Source: an uncultured Marvinbryantia sp.
GTDB lineage: Bacteria > Bacillota > Clostridia > Lachnospirales > Lachnospiraceae
DNA length: 64,000 nucleotides
Assembly (NCBI GenBank): GCA_934408725.1
Contig: CAKRVB010000004.1
Span: 58,536 to 122,535 of the forward strand
Reading direction: 5' to 3'
Made by a program: the position numbers and the translations under genes
In this document: one piece after another, positions 27,043-35,069 of the stretch
Numbering within the stretch: position 1 is the first letter of the stretch
How the letters are laid out: every line of letters starts with the position of its first letter
Notes under the pieces: generated by a model
What the model was told of the DNA's origin: nothing
Databases searched by the model: none
What the model saw: only the letters and a program-made list of their open reading frames with translations

Positions 27043-27741
27043 TTAACGTACAACAGGTTTGTTTCCAATGACCGCCTGTACCCCCATCCGTTCCAGACGA
27101 TGCGCTTCTTCTCCTTCATTCACGGTCCATGCATGGATCTCCAGTCCCCGCATCAATGCTTCCTGCGCATAACGTTCGGTTACAGTGTAATACACCGGAT
27201 GAAGAAAATCCATATGCAGGTCCTGGGCATATTCTGCCATTCCCACCATCCTGCTTTCCTCCAGCAGCCCACATTTGATGTTTGGTGAAAGCCGCTTGAA
27301 ACGCAACGCTGAAAAATGATTAAAAGAAGAAATCCAGATCTTTTCTCTCACATCAAACTCATCAATCAGTGCCAGCACTTTTTCTTCAATTCCATGATAT
27401 TCATTCCAGCTGGTTTTCAGTTCGATATTGGTAATCATGGAAGATGGATAGATTGCTTCAAAATATTCTCTCAAGGTAGGGATTCTCTGTATTCCATATG
27501 CATCTGACTCTAATACTTTCATCTGCTTCAGTTCTTCCAGTGTATACTCCCAGACAAATCCTGCTTCTCCGGTTACCCTTTTCAGTTTCTCATCATGAAT
27601 TACCACCAGTTCTCCGTCTCTGGAAAGCTGTACATCCAGCTCTATTCCGTCAAATCCTGCTTCCTTCGCCTTTTCAAATGCCAGAAGCGTATTTTCCGGA
27701 TACTGGTCCGAGAATCCTCTGTGTGCCAGATTTAAGATCAT
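27043..27741 (-). CDS. Glycerophosphodiester phosphodiesterase
   Basis: A 232-residue GDPD enzyme hydrolysing glycerophosphodiesters to glycerol-3-phosphate and an alcohol. No signal peptide, so cytosolic. The catalytic HRG and acidic residues are visible in LAHRGFSDQYPENTLLAFEKA and DGIELDVQLSRDGELVVIHDE. A C-terminal GLEIHAWTVNE is also typical. It is the last gene behind an ABC importer (27776-31502) with a 34-nt gap, suggesting that the importer may deliver a phosphodiester, although this is inference. Confidence 0.93.
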   Translation of the reverse strand: MILNLAHRGFSDQYPENTLLAFEKAKEAGFDGIELDVQLSRDGELVVIHDEKLKRVTGEAGFVWEYTLEELKQMKVLESDAYGIQRIPTLREYFEAIYPSSMITNIELKTSWNEYHGIEEKVLALIDEFDVREKIWISSFNHFSALRFKRLSPNIKCGLLEESRMVGMAEYAQDLHMDFLHPVYYTVTERYAQEALMRGLEIHAWTVNEGEEAHRLERMGVQAVIGNKPVVR

Positions 27742-27775
27742 TTGAATTTCCCCTTTCTGTTTTCAAATCGACATT

Positions 27776-28786
27776 TTAATAATAAATGCAGTCTTTTTTC
27801 TTCAACTGAAGCCGGCATTCCTGTCCTGCCTGACAACCTTCCCCTTCCTGGAACAGCGTATCCACATGGATCTGCTGACCATTGGCTTCCACTGTGTATC
27901 GTAATACATTTCCATGAGAAATCTGTGATTTTACCGTTCCCTTTATCCAGAAACAGTCAGCATCATCTCTGCTGCTGTCGCTAAATACTACTGCTTCCGG
28001 ACGGAATACCACCTGTTCTGCCTCCTGCTTTTCACCAGTCAGAGCAGCGAACTGGGTTCCTGTATAGCTGTTATAGTTTCCGATAAAGGATGCTGCAAAT
28101 CTGGTAGCCGGATGCAGGTACATCTCTGTAGGAGACGCCGACTGCTCAATCTGCCCCTGATGCAACAGATGAATTCGGTCTGACATCACCATGGCTTCAC
28201 TCTGGTCGTGTGTCACAAACACTGCTGTGATGTTCAGTTCCTGCTGAATTCTGCGAATCTCTGTCTGCAGAGTACGGCGCAGCAAGGCATCAATGGCAGA
28301 CAAGGGTTCATCCAGTAACAGCACCTTTGGCTCCGTCACAATAGCACGAGCCAGAGCCGCTCTTTGCTGCTGTCCACCGGATAACTGAGACGGATACCGG
28401 TTTGCCTGCTCAGAAAGTCCTACGATCTCCAGCATGTTTTTTACCTTTTCTCTGATCTCTGCCTCCGGCTTCTTTTTCAGCTTCAAACCAAAAGCAGTGT
28501 TCTGTGTTACTGTCATATTCGGAAACAGACTATACTGCTGGAATACCATTCCGATCTCTCTTTTTCGTGGTTCCAGTGTGGTGATCTCCTGATCGTCCAG
28601 GAAAATCTGTCCCTCTGTCACCTCTTCCAGACCAGCCAGACACCGCAGAAGGGTGCTTTTTCCACATCCGGAAGGGCCAAGCAGGGTGACCAGCTCTCCC
28701 TTTTCAATCCCCAGATCAATGCCTTTTAAAACACTGGTCACACCATAATTTTTTACGATATGTTTCATTTCTATATAATAAGACAT
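27776..28786 (-). CDS. ABC importer ATPase, PotA/FbpC/ThiQ-like
   Basis: ATP-binding subunit of 336 residues for the import system encoded upstream. Walker A GPSGCGKST, Q-loop GMVFQQYSLFPNM, signature LSGGQQQRA and Walker B LLLDEPLSAIDA are all intact, and a C-terminal TOBE domain (about residues 240-336) follows, as in polyamine, iron and phosphonate importers. The start is uncertain: ATG at 28786 is preferred, while a GTG at 28798 overlaps the permease end and neither has a strong ribosome site. Substrate unknown. Confidence 0.9.
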   Translation of the reverse strand: MSYYIEMKHIVKNYGVTSVLKGIDLGIEKGELVTLLGPSGCGKSTLLRCLAGLEEVTEGQIFLDDQEITTLEPRKREIGMVFQQYSLFPNMTVTQNTAFGLKLKKKPEAEIREKVKNMLEIVGLSEQANRYPSQLSGGQQQRAALARAIVTEPKVLLLDEPLSAIDALLRRTLQTEIRRIQQELNITAVFVTHDQSEAMVMSDRIHLLHQGQIEQSASPTEMYLHPATRFAASFIGNYNSYTGTQFAALTGEKQEAEQVVFRPEAVVFSDSSRDDADCFWIKGTVKSQISHGNVLRYTVEANGQQIHVDTLFQEGEGCQAGQECRLQLKKKDCIYY

Positions 28787-28787
28787 G

Positions 28788-29573
28788 TTATTTTTCACTT
28801 TCTTTGTTTTTCAGATAAAGAGTCACTGCTGTAATCAGGAAGGTGATCATCATAATCACGACAAATACGGCACTTGCTTTGGTGCTGTCTGACTTCATAG
28901 TCTGGTACAGATAAATCTGCATATTTTGGAACGAAGTTCCGGTCAGGTTCCGCACCAGTACATAGTCTCCAAAAATAATCCCCACCGCAAGCAGGGAAGA
29001 TACCACTATTGAAGATAGAATGTTTGGCACAATAATCCGGAAAAATGCATAGAGTCTGGTTGCTCCCAGCATCTCTGCTGCCTCAGTCAGAACTTTTACA
29101 TGGATGGCACTCATACCATTTTTAATTCCCTGATAAATATATGGCATAATGATGACACTGTAAGCGCCAAAAAGCATCACAAGCCTGTTTCCCAGAAAGC
29201 CTCCTGCACGAATATAGGCTGACAGGATGCTGACAGAAAGGATCACGCCCTGAATCGTATACGGAATCATGCAGATGATCTGCACGTATTTATCCAACGC
29301 TGGAAAATATACAGTTGTCACGAACATAGCCAGCAGTATGATACACACGGTAATGGCAATAGGAATGACACAGGCGGCCAGCGTTCGCACGATGCAAAGC
29401 AGAAATTCCTTATCCTGCAAAATGGTGACATAGCTTTCCAGTGAAAACTGCTCCGGTACAATATCGGTCCATTTTCGGAACAGCGAATATACAATCGTTA
29501 CCACCAGCGGCAGTAACAGATAGATCATAATCAGAATCATCAAAAAGGTGGCTGCCTTCGTTTTTTTCTTCAT
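28788..29573 (-). CDS. ABC importer permease 2
   Basis: A 261-residue membrane permease with six helices and the cytoplasmic EAA loop EAAEMLGATRLYAFFRIIVPNIL near residue 165, where it contacts the ATPase. The ATG at 29573 overlaps the upstream permease stop (ATGA) and has AGGAGG before it, so the two permeases are translationally coupled. It belongs to the PotC/PhnV-like class. Confidence 0.9.
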   Translation of the reverse strand: MKKKTKAATFLMILIMIYLLLPLVVTIVYSLFRKWTDIVPEQFSLESYVTILQDKEFLLCIVRTLAACVIPIAITVCIILLAMFVTTVYFPALDKYVQIICMIPYTIQGVILSVSILSAYIRAGGFLGNRLVMLFGAYSVIIMPYIYQGIKNGMSAIHVKVLTEAAEMLGATRLYAFFRIIVPNILSSIVVSSLLAVGIIFGDYVLVRNLTGTSFQNMQIYLYQTMKSDSTKASAVFVVIMMITFLITAVTLYLKNKESEK

Positions 29574-30421
29574 AAAGGATTTCCTCCTTTCTGAAAGTGC
29601 CGGGATATACGGTTTGTCAACAGGATCATCAGACACATCAGAACCATCATGACGACAGATAATGCACCTCCCAGTCCCGGTCTGGTCTTCGCCTCTCCTA
29701 CATAGCTTCCTGCGATCTGAATTGGAAGCAAGGAAATATTATTCATCATCAAAGCATATACCGTTGCATAAGCTGCCAGCGCATTGGCGAACAGTACGCT
29801 GAAGGTTCCAAGGATCTCCGGCATCAGTACCGGAATCCCTACTTTTCTCCAGAAAAGTCCTTCTTTCCCACCCAGCAGCGCCACCGCTTCTTTCCATTCT
29901 TTTCGAATGCCGGCAAATGCCGGAACCAGCAGCAGAGTTGCCAGCGGAATCTGGAAATAAACATAAATCATGCTCATACCATCTGAGGTATACAGATTAA
30001 AATTCGCCAATGCCGAAATTCCAAGTTTTTGTCCCACATGTACCATAAATCCTGCATTTCCCAGCAATACCATGTAAGCAAAGGCCAGCGGGACACCTGC
30101 AAAATTGGATACCATGTTCAGTATGGTCATGAACAGATTAGCAATTTTTCCCTTACTCTCAGCAATGGCTTTGGCTCCAAGAAAAGCCACCACAATTCCT
30201 CCCAGTGAGGAGATCAGAGATATCCGTACACTATTAAAGATTGCTTTCTGATAAAGCAGTTTCTCCGCAATGGTCTGATAATTTTCCAGGGTGATTCCTG
30301 CCCCTGTATCCGACTGAAAGCTGTTCCTAATCACCATGAGCAGCGGGACGATTTCATATAAAAGCGCTACTACCAGAAATGGGAGCAGCGCCATAAGATA
30401 AATGTTCTTCTTTTTATTCAT
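29570..30421 (-). CDS. ABC importer permease 1
   Basis: A 283-residue permease, the partner of the following gene. N-terminal helix YLMALLPFLVVALLYEIVPLLMVI, about six further helices and an EAA-like loop (EAVALLGGKEGLFWRKVGIPVLMPEIL) near residue 195. It begins 1 nt after the binding-protein stop, in the order binding protein, permease, permease, ATPase. Confidence 0.9.
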   Translation of the reverse strand: MNKKKNIYLMALLPFLVVALLYEIVPLLMVIRNSFQSDTGAGITLENYQTIAEKLLYQKAIFNSVRISLISSLGGIVVAFLGAKAIAESKGKIANLFMTILNMVSNFAGVPLAFAYMVLLGNAGFMVHVGQKLGISALANFNLYTSDGMSMIYVYFQIPLATLLLVPAFAGIRKEWKEAVALLGGKEGLFWRKVGIPVLMPEILGTFSVLFANALAAYATVYALMMNNISLLPIQIAGSYVGEAKTRPGLGGALSVVMMVLMCLMILLTNRISRHFQKGGNPL

Positions 30422-30422
30422 G

Positions 30423-31502
30423 TTACTGTACCAGCAGTGGAATGATCTCTTCCTGCCATCTTGTCACTACATTTTCACAGGCTTTTGCATAAGCATCGGT
30501 ATCTTCCATTGGAATCGCATTGGCATAAGCATCCGAAGAGAAAGAAGCTTCCTGCACATCCTGTGGAATCTCTACATCTGTTCTGGTAGGAATCGCTCCA
30601 GCCAGTGCCAGATTGGCCTGTCCATCATCACTGAAGATGTATTCTCTTGCCAGTGCAGCTGCATATGGATGTGGTGCATATTTGTTGATGACAGATGCAT
30701 AACCACTCATGATGGAGCCATCAGATGGAATGGTTGCTTCCATATTGTACTGAGTGATGGCATTCTTATATGGGATTGCAGTAAAACTCCAGATCACACC
30801 AACCGGTACTTCTCCGGTCTCAAAGTTCTGCTGCAGGATATCCAGTGTATTGATACGTCCATCTTCTGCCATCTGTGTCCAGAAATCAAATGCCGGATCC
30901 AGATTATCCAGATCTCCGCCAAAAGCATATGCTGAAGCAATCACTGCTGCCTGTGCATTTCCGCCATTGATATCACCGATTGCTACGGTATAATCTCCAT
31001 CTTTAAGATCAGCCCAGGATGTCGGTGCATTTTCTACTTCATCGGTATTGGTCAGGAATGTGGTTGCACCTGTATAGGCAATCATCCATTTTCCATCCTC
31101 ACCTTTGGCCCAGTCCGGAACACTGTCCCAGTAAGAGGTCTTATATCCCTGTACCAGATCCTGCTCCACTGCCTGTGGGCCAAATGCCTGTCCTACGTCA
31201 CCGATATCCTTTGTTCCTTTATCGCCTTCTGTGGCAAACATCTGAAGCTCCTCCGCAGATGACATATCTGCATCTGCATGGCTGATTCCATATTCTTCTT
31301 CCAGTGCTGTCCAGCTTAATCCCCAGTTAGCCCATGTATCCGGCATACCTACTGATTCAACAGCGCCTTCTTCTTTTGCTTTTTCTACAATTTCATCCAG
31401 TGATGCTGCATTCAAATCCACTGCATCCTCTGCATAGCATACCGAAGCAGATGCCAGAACGGTACTCATCATCAGAAATGCTGCCAGTGTTTTTTTCTTC
31501 AT
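30423..31502 (-). CDS. ABC importer extracellular solute-binding protein
   Basis: A 359-residue exported binding protein. The signal peptide MKKKTLAAFLMMSTVLASASVCYA ends in an A-x-A site with no lipobox, so it would be released or held by other means. The mature part resembles family 1 binding proteins of iron, thiamine, polyamine and aminoethylphosphonate importers (YTGATTFLTN, PTSWADLKDGDYTVAIGDINGG, FETGEVPVGVIWSF). Ligand unassigned; the cotranscribed phosphodiesterase hints at a phosphate-containing substrate. The ATG follows GAGGAGG. The upstream region has an 11-bp direct repeat (TGTAAAATCTG at 31568-31578 and 31602-31612). Confidence 0.88.
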   Translation of the reverse strand: MKKKTLAAFLMMSTVLASASVCYAEDAVDLNAASLDEIVEKAKEEGAVESVGMPDTWANWGLSWTALEEEYGISHADADMSSAEELQMFATEGDKGTKDIGDVGQAFGPQAVEQDLVQGYKTSYWDSVPDWAKGEDGKWMIAYTGATTFLTNTDEVENAPTSWADLKDGDYTVAIGDINGGNAQAAVIASAYAFGGDLDNLDPAFDFWTQMAEDGRINTLDILQQNFETGEVPVGVIWSFTAIPYKNAITQYNMEATIPSDGSIMSGYASVINKYAPHPYAAALAREYIFSDDGQANLALAGAIPTRTDVEIPQDVQEASFSSDAYANAIPMEDTDAYAKACENVVTRWQEEIIPLLVQ

Positions 31503-31567
31503 GTTTTATTTTCCTCCTCATGTCAGTTCCCTTGTTGGAACTTCTACAAGGAATTTTATGGGTTGTG

Positions 31568-31612
31568 TGTAAAATCTGCTATCAGGGAAATGAAAAGATT
31601 ATGTAAAATCTG
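31568..31612. promoter_or_regulatory. Direct repeat upstream of the ABC importer operon
   Basis: TGTAAAATCTG occurs at 31568-31578 and 31602-31612, 34 bp apart (about three helical turns), upstream of the solute-binding protein gene. It could be an operator; no regulator gene is nearby. Confidence 0.4.
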
Positions 31613-31628
31613 TGTGTAATAAGAAATG

Positions 31629-31653
31629 AAAAAACCTGGACAAACTGTCCAGG
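31629..31653 (-). terminator. Terminator of the tRNA-Val/tRNA-Met unit
   Basis: Minus strand CCTGGACA and TGTCCAGG pair around a 3-nt loop, then six T. Confidence 0.85.
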
Positions 31654-31661
31654 CTGTGTAG

Positions 31662-31735
31662 TAGCGGAAGGGAGATTTGAACTCTCGACACCACGGGTAT
31701 GAACCGTGTGCTCTAGCCAACTGAGCTATTCCGCC
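31662..31735 (-). tRNA. tRNA-Met (anticodon CAT)
   Basis: GGCGGAA and TTCCGCT form the acceptor (G-U at the first pair) with discriminator A. Anticodon stem CACGG/CCGTG, loop TTCATAC. It matches elongator tRNA-Met of Firmicutes better than initiator, since the first pair is not mismatched and the anticodon stem lacks three G-C pairs; an Ile-type CAT tRNA cannot be fully excluded. Confidence 0.9.
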
Positions 31736-31772
31736 ATATTTTTGCTTTTGTGATCGATACCGAAAAAATAAG

Positions 31773-31845
31773 TGGGGCCTACAGGGCTCGAACCTGTGAC
31801 CCTCTGCTTGTAAGGCAGATGCTCTCCCAGCTGAGCTAAGACCCC
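31773..31845 (-). tRNA. tRNA-Val (anticodon TAC)
   Basis: GGGGTCT/AGGCCCC acceptor, discriminator A; anticodon stem CTGCC or TCTGC region with loop CTTACAA and anticodon TAC; T arm ACAGG/CCTGT with TTCGAGC. Confidence 0.95.
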
Positions 31846-31875
31846 ACATTGATCGGTTCTCTCGAACACTTCATT

Positions 31876-31904
31876 AGTATACAATGAATTATGCCATTCG
31901 TCAA
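31876..31904 (-). promoter_or_regulatory. Promoter of the tRNA-Val/tRNA-Met unit
   Basis: Minus strand TTGACG (31904-31899), 17-bp spacer, TATACT (31881-31876). Confidence 0.85.
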
Positions 31905-31937
31905 GCACTTTTTTATATTTTTTTTGCCATATGGCAC

Positions 31938-31966
31938 TTGAAAAAATCAAGCGCCATATGTATAAT
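31938..31966 (+). promoter_or_regulatory. Promoter of the candidate antitoxin RNA
   Basis: TTGAAA (31938-31943), 17-bp spacer, TATAAT (31961-31966). It overlaps a palindrome (CATATGGC...GCCATATG, 31928-31960). No open reading frame follows before the terminator hairpin at 32042-32071. Confidence 0.65.
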
Positions 31967-31972
31967 CTACTT

Positions 31973-32081
31973 AGAAGTAATCAAAAGACAGTCGTGAGTC
32001 TGGTGATTTTGCTTCGGATGCATGAATAATTTATAGTTATCAGCTATCCTCTACGGTCATAGAGGATAGCTATTTTCGTTT
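31973..32081 (+). ncRNA. Candidate type I antitoxin RNA
   Basis: From the promoter at 31938-31966 a transcript of about 105 nt would end at the hairpin AGCTATCCTCTA (32042-32053) / TAGAGGATAGCT (32060-32071) followed by TATTTTCGTTT. It also holds a 5' hairpin (AATCA..AGAC with GTCT..TGATT, 31979-32008). It converges with the toxin message and overlaps its 3' end, the txpA/ratA type of arrangement. Confidence 0.6.
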
Positions 32082-32144
32082 CTGATGATTTTCTATGTAT
32101 GTCAACACATTAAAAATTACCAACACCAGTGTCAACACTTCCAT
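32070..32144 (-). CDS. Candidate type I toxin peptide (24 residues)
   Basis: ATG at 32144, TAG at 32070. The peptide starts MEVLTLVLVIFNVLTYI, a single hydrophobic helix, and ends in a charged tail ENHQKRK, the shape of TxpA/BsrG/Fst-like membrane toxins. GGAGGAAAAGGAG lies 9 nt upstream and a promoter at 32230-32258. A 14-nt segment at the end of the coding region (32081-32094) is fully complementary to the 5' leader (32182-32195), allowing a long-range fold as in known type I toxin messages. The stop codon lies at the foot of the hairpin shared with the converging RNA. It is too small for routine annotation; activity is inferred. Confidence 0.65.
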   Translation of the reverse strand: MEVLTLVLVIFNVLTYIENHQKRK

Positions 32145-32195
32145 TGTGTTCATCTCCTTTTCCTCCGTTTTTTATTTCCGAAGAAAATCATCAGA
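32081..32195 (-). promoter_or_regulatory. Long-range pairing arms in the toxin message
   Basis: TCTGATGATTTTCT (plus strand 32081-32094) and AGAAAATCATCAGA (32182-32195) are exact reverse complements. In the minus-strand RNA one arm is upstream of the ribosome site and the other near the stop codon. Confidence 0.75.
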
Positions 32196-32229
32196 CCTAT
32201 CCCCTGACTTCTGTTCAATTATGTTTTTA

Positions 32230-32258
32230 ATTATATCTCATTTTGTTATTTATAGCAA
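32230..32258 (-). promoter_or_regulatory. Promoter of the candidate toxin message
   Basis: Minus strand TTGCTA (32258-32253), 17-bp spacer, TATAAT (32235-32230). It lies about 42 bp inside from the IS element end. Confidence 0.65.
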
Positions 32259-32378
32259 CTTATCATTTGACATATATTCAAAAAAAATAACCACATACTA
32301 TGGTGTGCTACCCGTCAAGAGAACAATGAAAAATAATAATTTTTTTTCCGTCAGCCTATTAACCGGCTGGCGGTATTT

Positions 32379-33203
32379 TTATGCTGCTTTCAACGTAAGT
32401 TCATGAAAGGCCATCGGTGTCATTATATGCAACTTACGCTGTAGTCGTCGGTTGTTATAGTATTCAATATAGTCTTGGATGCTTTGGATTAATTCTTCTT
32501 TTGATGTAAAGCGTTTCCCATAATACATTTCCCGTTTTAAGATTCCCCAAAATCCTTCCATTGGTCCATTGTCAATACAGTGTGCAACTCTGGACATACT
32601 TTGTTTCATATGATGTTTCTTCAGCCGCCTATAAAATGCCTGACTGGTATATTGGAATCCCCGGTCCGAATGAAAAAGCGGATGCGCATCAGGCTCTGCC
32701 GTTACCGCCTGATCAAATGTATCCATAACAAGGGAATTATCATTATGCGCGCTGATTTTATACGAAACAATCCTGCGGTCGCACAGATCAAGAATCGCAC
32801 TTAAATATATTTTGTGTACTTCTACCCCTATATAATATTTGAACTCTGTTACATCTGTCAGCCATTTCTCATTCGGTTTATCTGCGTGAAACTCCCGGTG
32901 AAGAAAGTTTTTCGCAATGTGGGAGGGATTCCTGTCTGCTTTCGTACAGCTCTTCGGTTTCCATTTGATAGATGACTGTATTCCGATTTTCCGGCAGATT
33001 CTCAGGATCCTCTTATCATTGGCAGGAATCCCATAATTTACAGCCAGTTCATCACGGATACGCCGATAACCCATATCTGGATGCAGCTGATGTATTTTCC
33101 TGATAATATCGGCAATCTGTTCATTCCTGATCTCATTGTCACTTTTTGGATGTTTCAGCCATCGGTAATAAGAAGAACGAGTAATTCCAAGGTATCTGCA
33201 CAT
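32379..33203 (-). CDS. IS3-family transposase OrfB (DDE catalytic part)
   Basis: A 274-codon stretch from the first ATG; the same frame is open upstream to about 33310, so the protein is normally made as an OrfA-OrfB fusion. The N-terminal part has the IS3 HTH-like region ITRSSYYRWLKHPKS. The DDE catalytic triad is visible as WLTDVTEFKYY, LFHSDRGFQYTS and GFWGILKREMYYG. The C-terminal YIEYYNNRRLQRKLHIMTPMAF is typical. Confidence 0.93.
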   Translation of the reverse strand: MCRYLGITRSSYYRWLKHPKSDNEIRNEQIADIIRKIHQLHPDMGYRRIRDELAVNYGIPANDKRILRICRKIGIQSSIKWKPKSCTKADRNPSHIAKNFLHREFHADKPNEKWLTDVTEFKYYIGVEVHKIYLSAILDLCDRRIVSYKISAHNDNSLVMDTFDQAVTAEPDAHPLFHSDRGFQYTSQAFYRRLKKHHMKQSMSRVAHCIDNGPMEGFWGILKREMYYGKRFTSKEELIQSIQDYIEYYNNRRLQRKLHIMTPMAFHELTLKAA

Positions 33204-33271
33204 TTGTCTGACCGGATATCCCTTTGATTTGGACAGTTCCCTGATTGCCTGATATTCACATAATTTATGTA

Positions 33272-33958
33272 TTAAAGAAAGCGATCCCTCCTTTCTAATT
33301 CCCTTACTTTTTTTAACAGGTCATTCTCCATCTGTAAGTCTTTATTTTTACGTTCCAGCTCTGCGATACGGTCCCGTAATTCTTCTTCTGGAGTGCGGCT
33401 TGGCTTAGAGCCGATCCGCCTGCCTCTCCGATCCTCCAAACCGGCACTTCCCATTTTTTCATACCGGTCCACCCAATTTCGGATCTGTTGATAGGAGCAA
33501 TCATACTTCAAGGCCATTGACCCATAATTCCGGTCATGGTCAAGACAGTCTTTTACAATGCAGATTCGTTCCTCCAGTGTTGTTTTTCTTGCTTTCTTCA
33601 TAGCGCTACCTCCGGTAAGTTCTTTTAATTCCTTACCTTCATTATACGCCTTGATCCAACTTGAAAGTTGAGGATGTTGTCGGATTCCGAATCTTACACA
33701 TATTTCATCTAACGAGCCCTCTCCGGAAAGGTACGCATGAACTGCCTGCAATTTCAATTCTTTTGAGTAGCGTTTATTTGTCTTAGGGGACAGTAAACTT
33801 TCTGGTCCGTCTGTCTTATAGATCCTAATCCAATCCTGAACACTCCGCTTATTTACACCGCACATTTTTGCGGCACCTTTTTGGCTAAGTTCTCCGTTCA
33901 GGTACTTTTCTACGATTTCTACCTTTTTTACTGCATCAATTTTACTTTTTCTGGACAT
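33272..33958 (-). CDS. IS3-family transposase OrfA (DNA binding)
   Basis: A 228-residue protein with two helix-turn-helix units: residues 10-50 (VEIVEKYLNGELSQKGAAKMCGVNKRSVQDWIRIY) and 125-175 (ERICIVKDCLDHDRNYGSMALKYDCSYQQIRNWVDRYEK). A leucine-rich coiled coil follows at the end (ELERKNKDLQMENDLLKK). It is longer than the common 90-residue OrfA because both HTH domains are retained. The A7 run at 33314-33308 within TTA AAA AAA GTA allows a -1 shift into the OrfB frame. Confidence 0.92.
   Translation of the reverse strand: MSRKSKIDAVKKVEIVEKYLNGELSQKGAAKMCGVNKRSVQDWIRIYKTDGPESLLSPKTNKRYSKELKLQAVHAYLSGEGSLDEICVRFGIRQHPQLSSWIKAYNEGKELKELTGGSAMKKARKTTLEERICIVKDCLDHDRNYGSMALKYDCSYQQIRNWVDRYEKMGSAGLEDRRGRRIGSKPSRTPEEELRDRIAELERKNKDLQMENDLLKKVRELERRDRFL
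33307..33314 (-). promoter_or_regulatory. Programmed -1 frameshift site of the IS element
   Basis: AAAAAAAG on the minus strand, near the end of orfA. After a -1 shift the frame reads through without a stop into orfB (SKGIRKEGSLSLIHKLCEY). Confidence 0.7.
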
Positions 33959-34050
33959 AAAATACCCCCAAGTAGGTTTTTATATTTTTGTGTCCTACTT
34001 GAGGGTATCATATCACTACTCCATTGCATAGCATGTGGTTATTACTTTTT

Positions 34051-35037
34051 CTACAGCAGATGTGCCCGGATCTCTTCACCGCTCATTGCGGACAGATAGG
34101 CCGGTGCGATATCAAATACGGTCTTGCATCCGGATACGCCTTCGTCTGCCAGTCTCTTGGCTGCTCTTGCGTATGCAACCAGAATACTAGATGTGAATTC
34201 CGGATTGGAATCCAACTTCAGTCTGTATTCAATGATGTGCTTGTTGGTGCCGTCTCCAGTTGCACCACTGCGGATCACGAATCCGCCGTGTGGAATTCCT
34301 TTATGGTTTTTATCCAGTTCCTCCTGTGAAATGAAGTGAACTGTGGTGTCGTAATCTGCAAAGTAGTTCGGCATTGTTACAATATCATGTTCGATCTGCT
34401 TCAGATCTGCGCCTTCTTTTGCTACCACATAGCATTCTCTGGTATGCTTCTGTCTGGTAGTCAGTTCCGGATTCTCTCCATTACGAACTGATTCTACTGC
34501 CGCTTCTACCGGTACGGTATACTGTCTTGCGTCCTGTACACCTTCCACACGTCTGATGGCATCAGAATGTCCCTGGCTGACACCACGTCCCCAGAATGTA
34601 TAATCCTTTCCTTCTGGAAGAATCACATTGCCATAGAGACGATTCAGAGAGAACATTCCCGGATCCCAGCCTACAGAAATAATACCAACATGTCCGCTTT
34701 CTTTTGCAGCTGCATCTACATTTGCAAAATGCTCTGGAATTCTTGCATGAGTGTCAAAGCTGTCTACTACATTAAACATCTTTGCAATCTCCGGTGTCTG
34801 CTTTGGCAGATCAGTTGCGCTTCCACCGCATACAATGCAGACATCAATTTCATCTTTATGTGCTGCCAGTTCACTGACCGGATATACCTTTCCACCTTCT
34901 GTAGTGATCTTTACAGCAGCCGGATCACGTCTTGTGAAGACTCCGGCCATCTCACAGTCCGGATTCTGCTTAATCGCAGCTTCTACACCGCGTCCGATAT
35001 TACCATAGCCAATGATACCAATTCTTACTTTGCTCAT
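34051..35037 (-). CDS. ddh: meso-Diaminopimelate dehydrogenase
   Basis: NADPH-dependent enzyme making meso-diaminopimelate directly from tetrahydrodipicolinate, a one-step route to lysine and peptidoglycan precursors. The 328-residue product begins MSKVRIGIIGYGNIGRGVEAAI (NADP-binding glycine motif) and contains SVGWDPGMFSLNRLYG and WGRGVSQGHSDAIRRVEGV, all typical. The ATG at 35037 follows AAGGAG. Expression probably passes a leader hairpin (35070-35094). The IS element is inserted 36 bp after the stop, so the gene is intact but may have lost its terminator. Confidence 0.96.
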   Translation of the reverse strand: MSKVRIGIIGYGNIGRGVEAAIKQNPDCEMAGVFTRRDPAAVKITTEGGKVYPVSELAAHKDEIDVCIVCGGSATDLPKQTPEIAKMFNVVDSFDTHARIPEHFANVDAAAKESGHVGIISVGWDPGMFSLNRLYGNVILPEGKDYTFWGRGVSQGHSDAIRRVEGVQDARQYTVPVEAAVESVRNGENPELTTRQKHTRECYVVAKEGADLKQIEHDIVTMPNYFADYDTTVHFISQEELDKNHKGIPHGGFVIRSGATGDGTNKHIIEYRLKLDSNPEFTSSILVAYARAAKRLADEGVSGCKTVFDIAPAYLSAMSGEEIRAHLL

Positions 35038-35069
35038 ATCCTTAAATCTCCTTTTTATCCAATTTAAAA

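Larger units (their letters stand above)
32301..34015 (-). mobile_element. Complete IS3-family insertion sequence (about 1.7 kb)
   Basis: Imperfect terminal inverted repeats start TGGTGTGCTACCCGTCAAG on the left (32301) and, read inward, TGATATGATACCCTCAAG on the right (34015); both ends fit the TG...CA rule. The flanks carry a 3-bp direct repeat, CTA at 32298-32300 and 34016-34018. Inside are orfA and orfB in the IS3/IS150-type arrangement with a T7 run (A7 in the RNA) for -1 frameshifting. All DDE residues are present, so it looks active or recently active. It sits between ddh and the toxin-antitoxin pair and disrupts no recognisable gene. Confidence 0.9.

Noticed and set aside
32301-34015. 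Prophage or larger mobile island
   Set aside because: Only one IS is present, with direct repeats immediately at its ends and ordinary genes on both sides.
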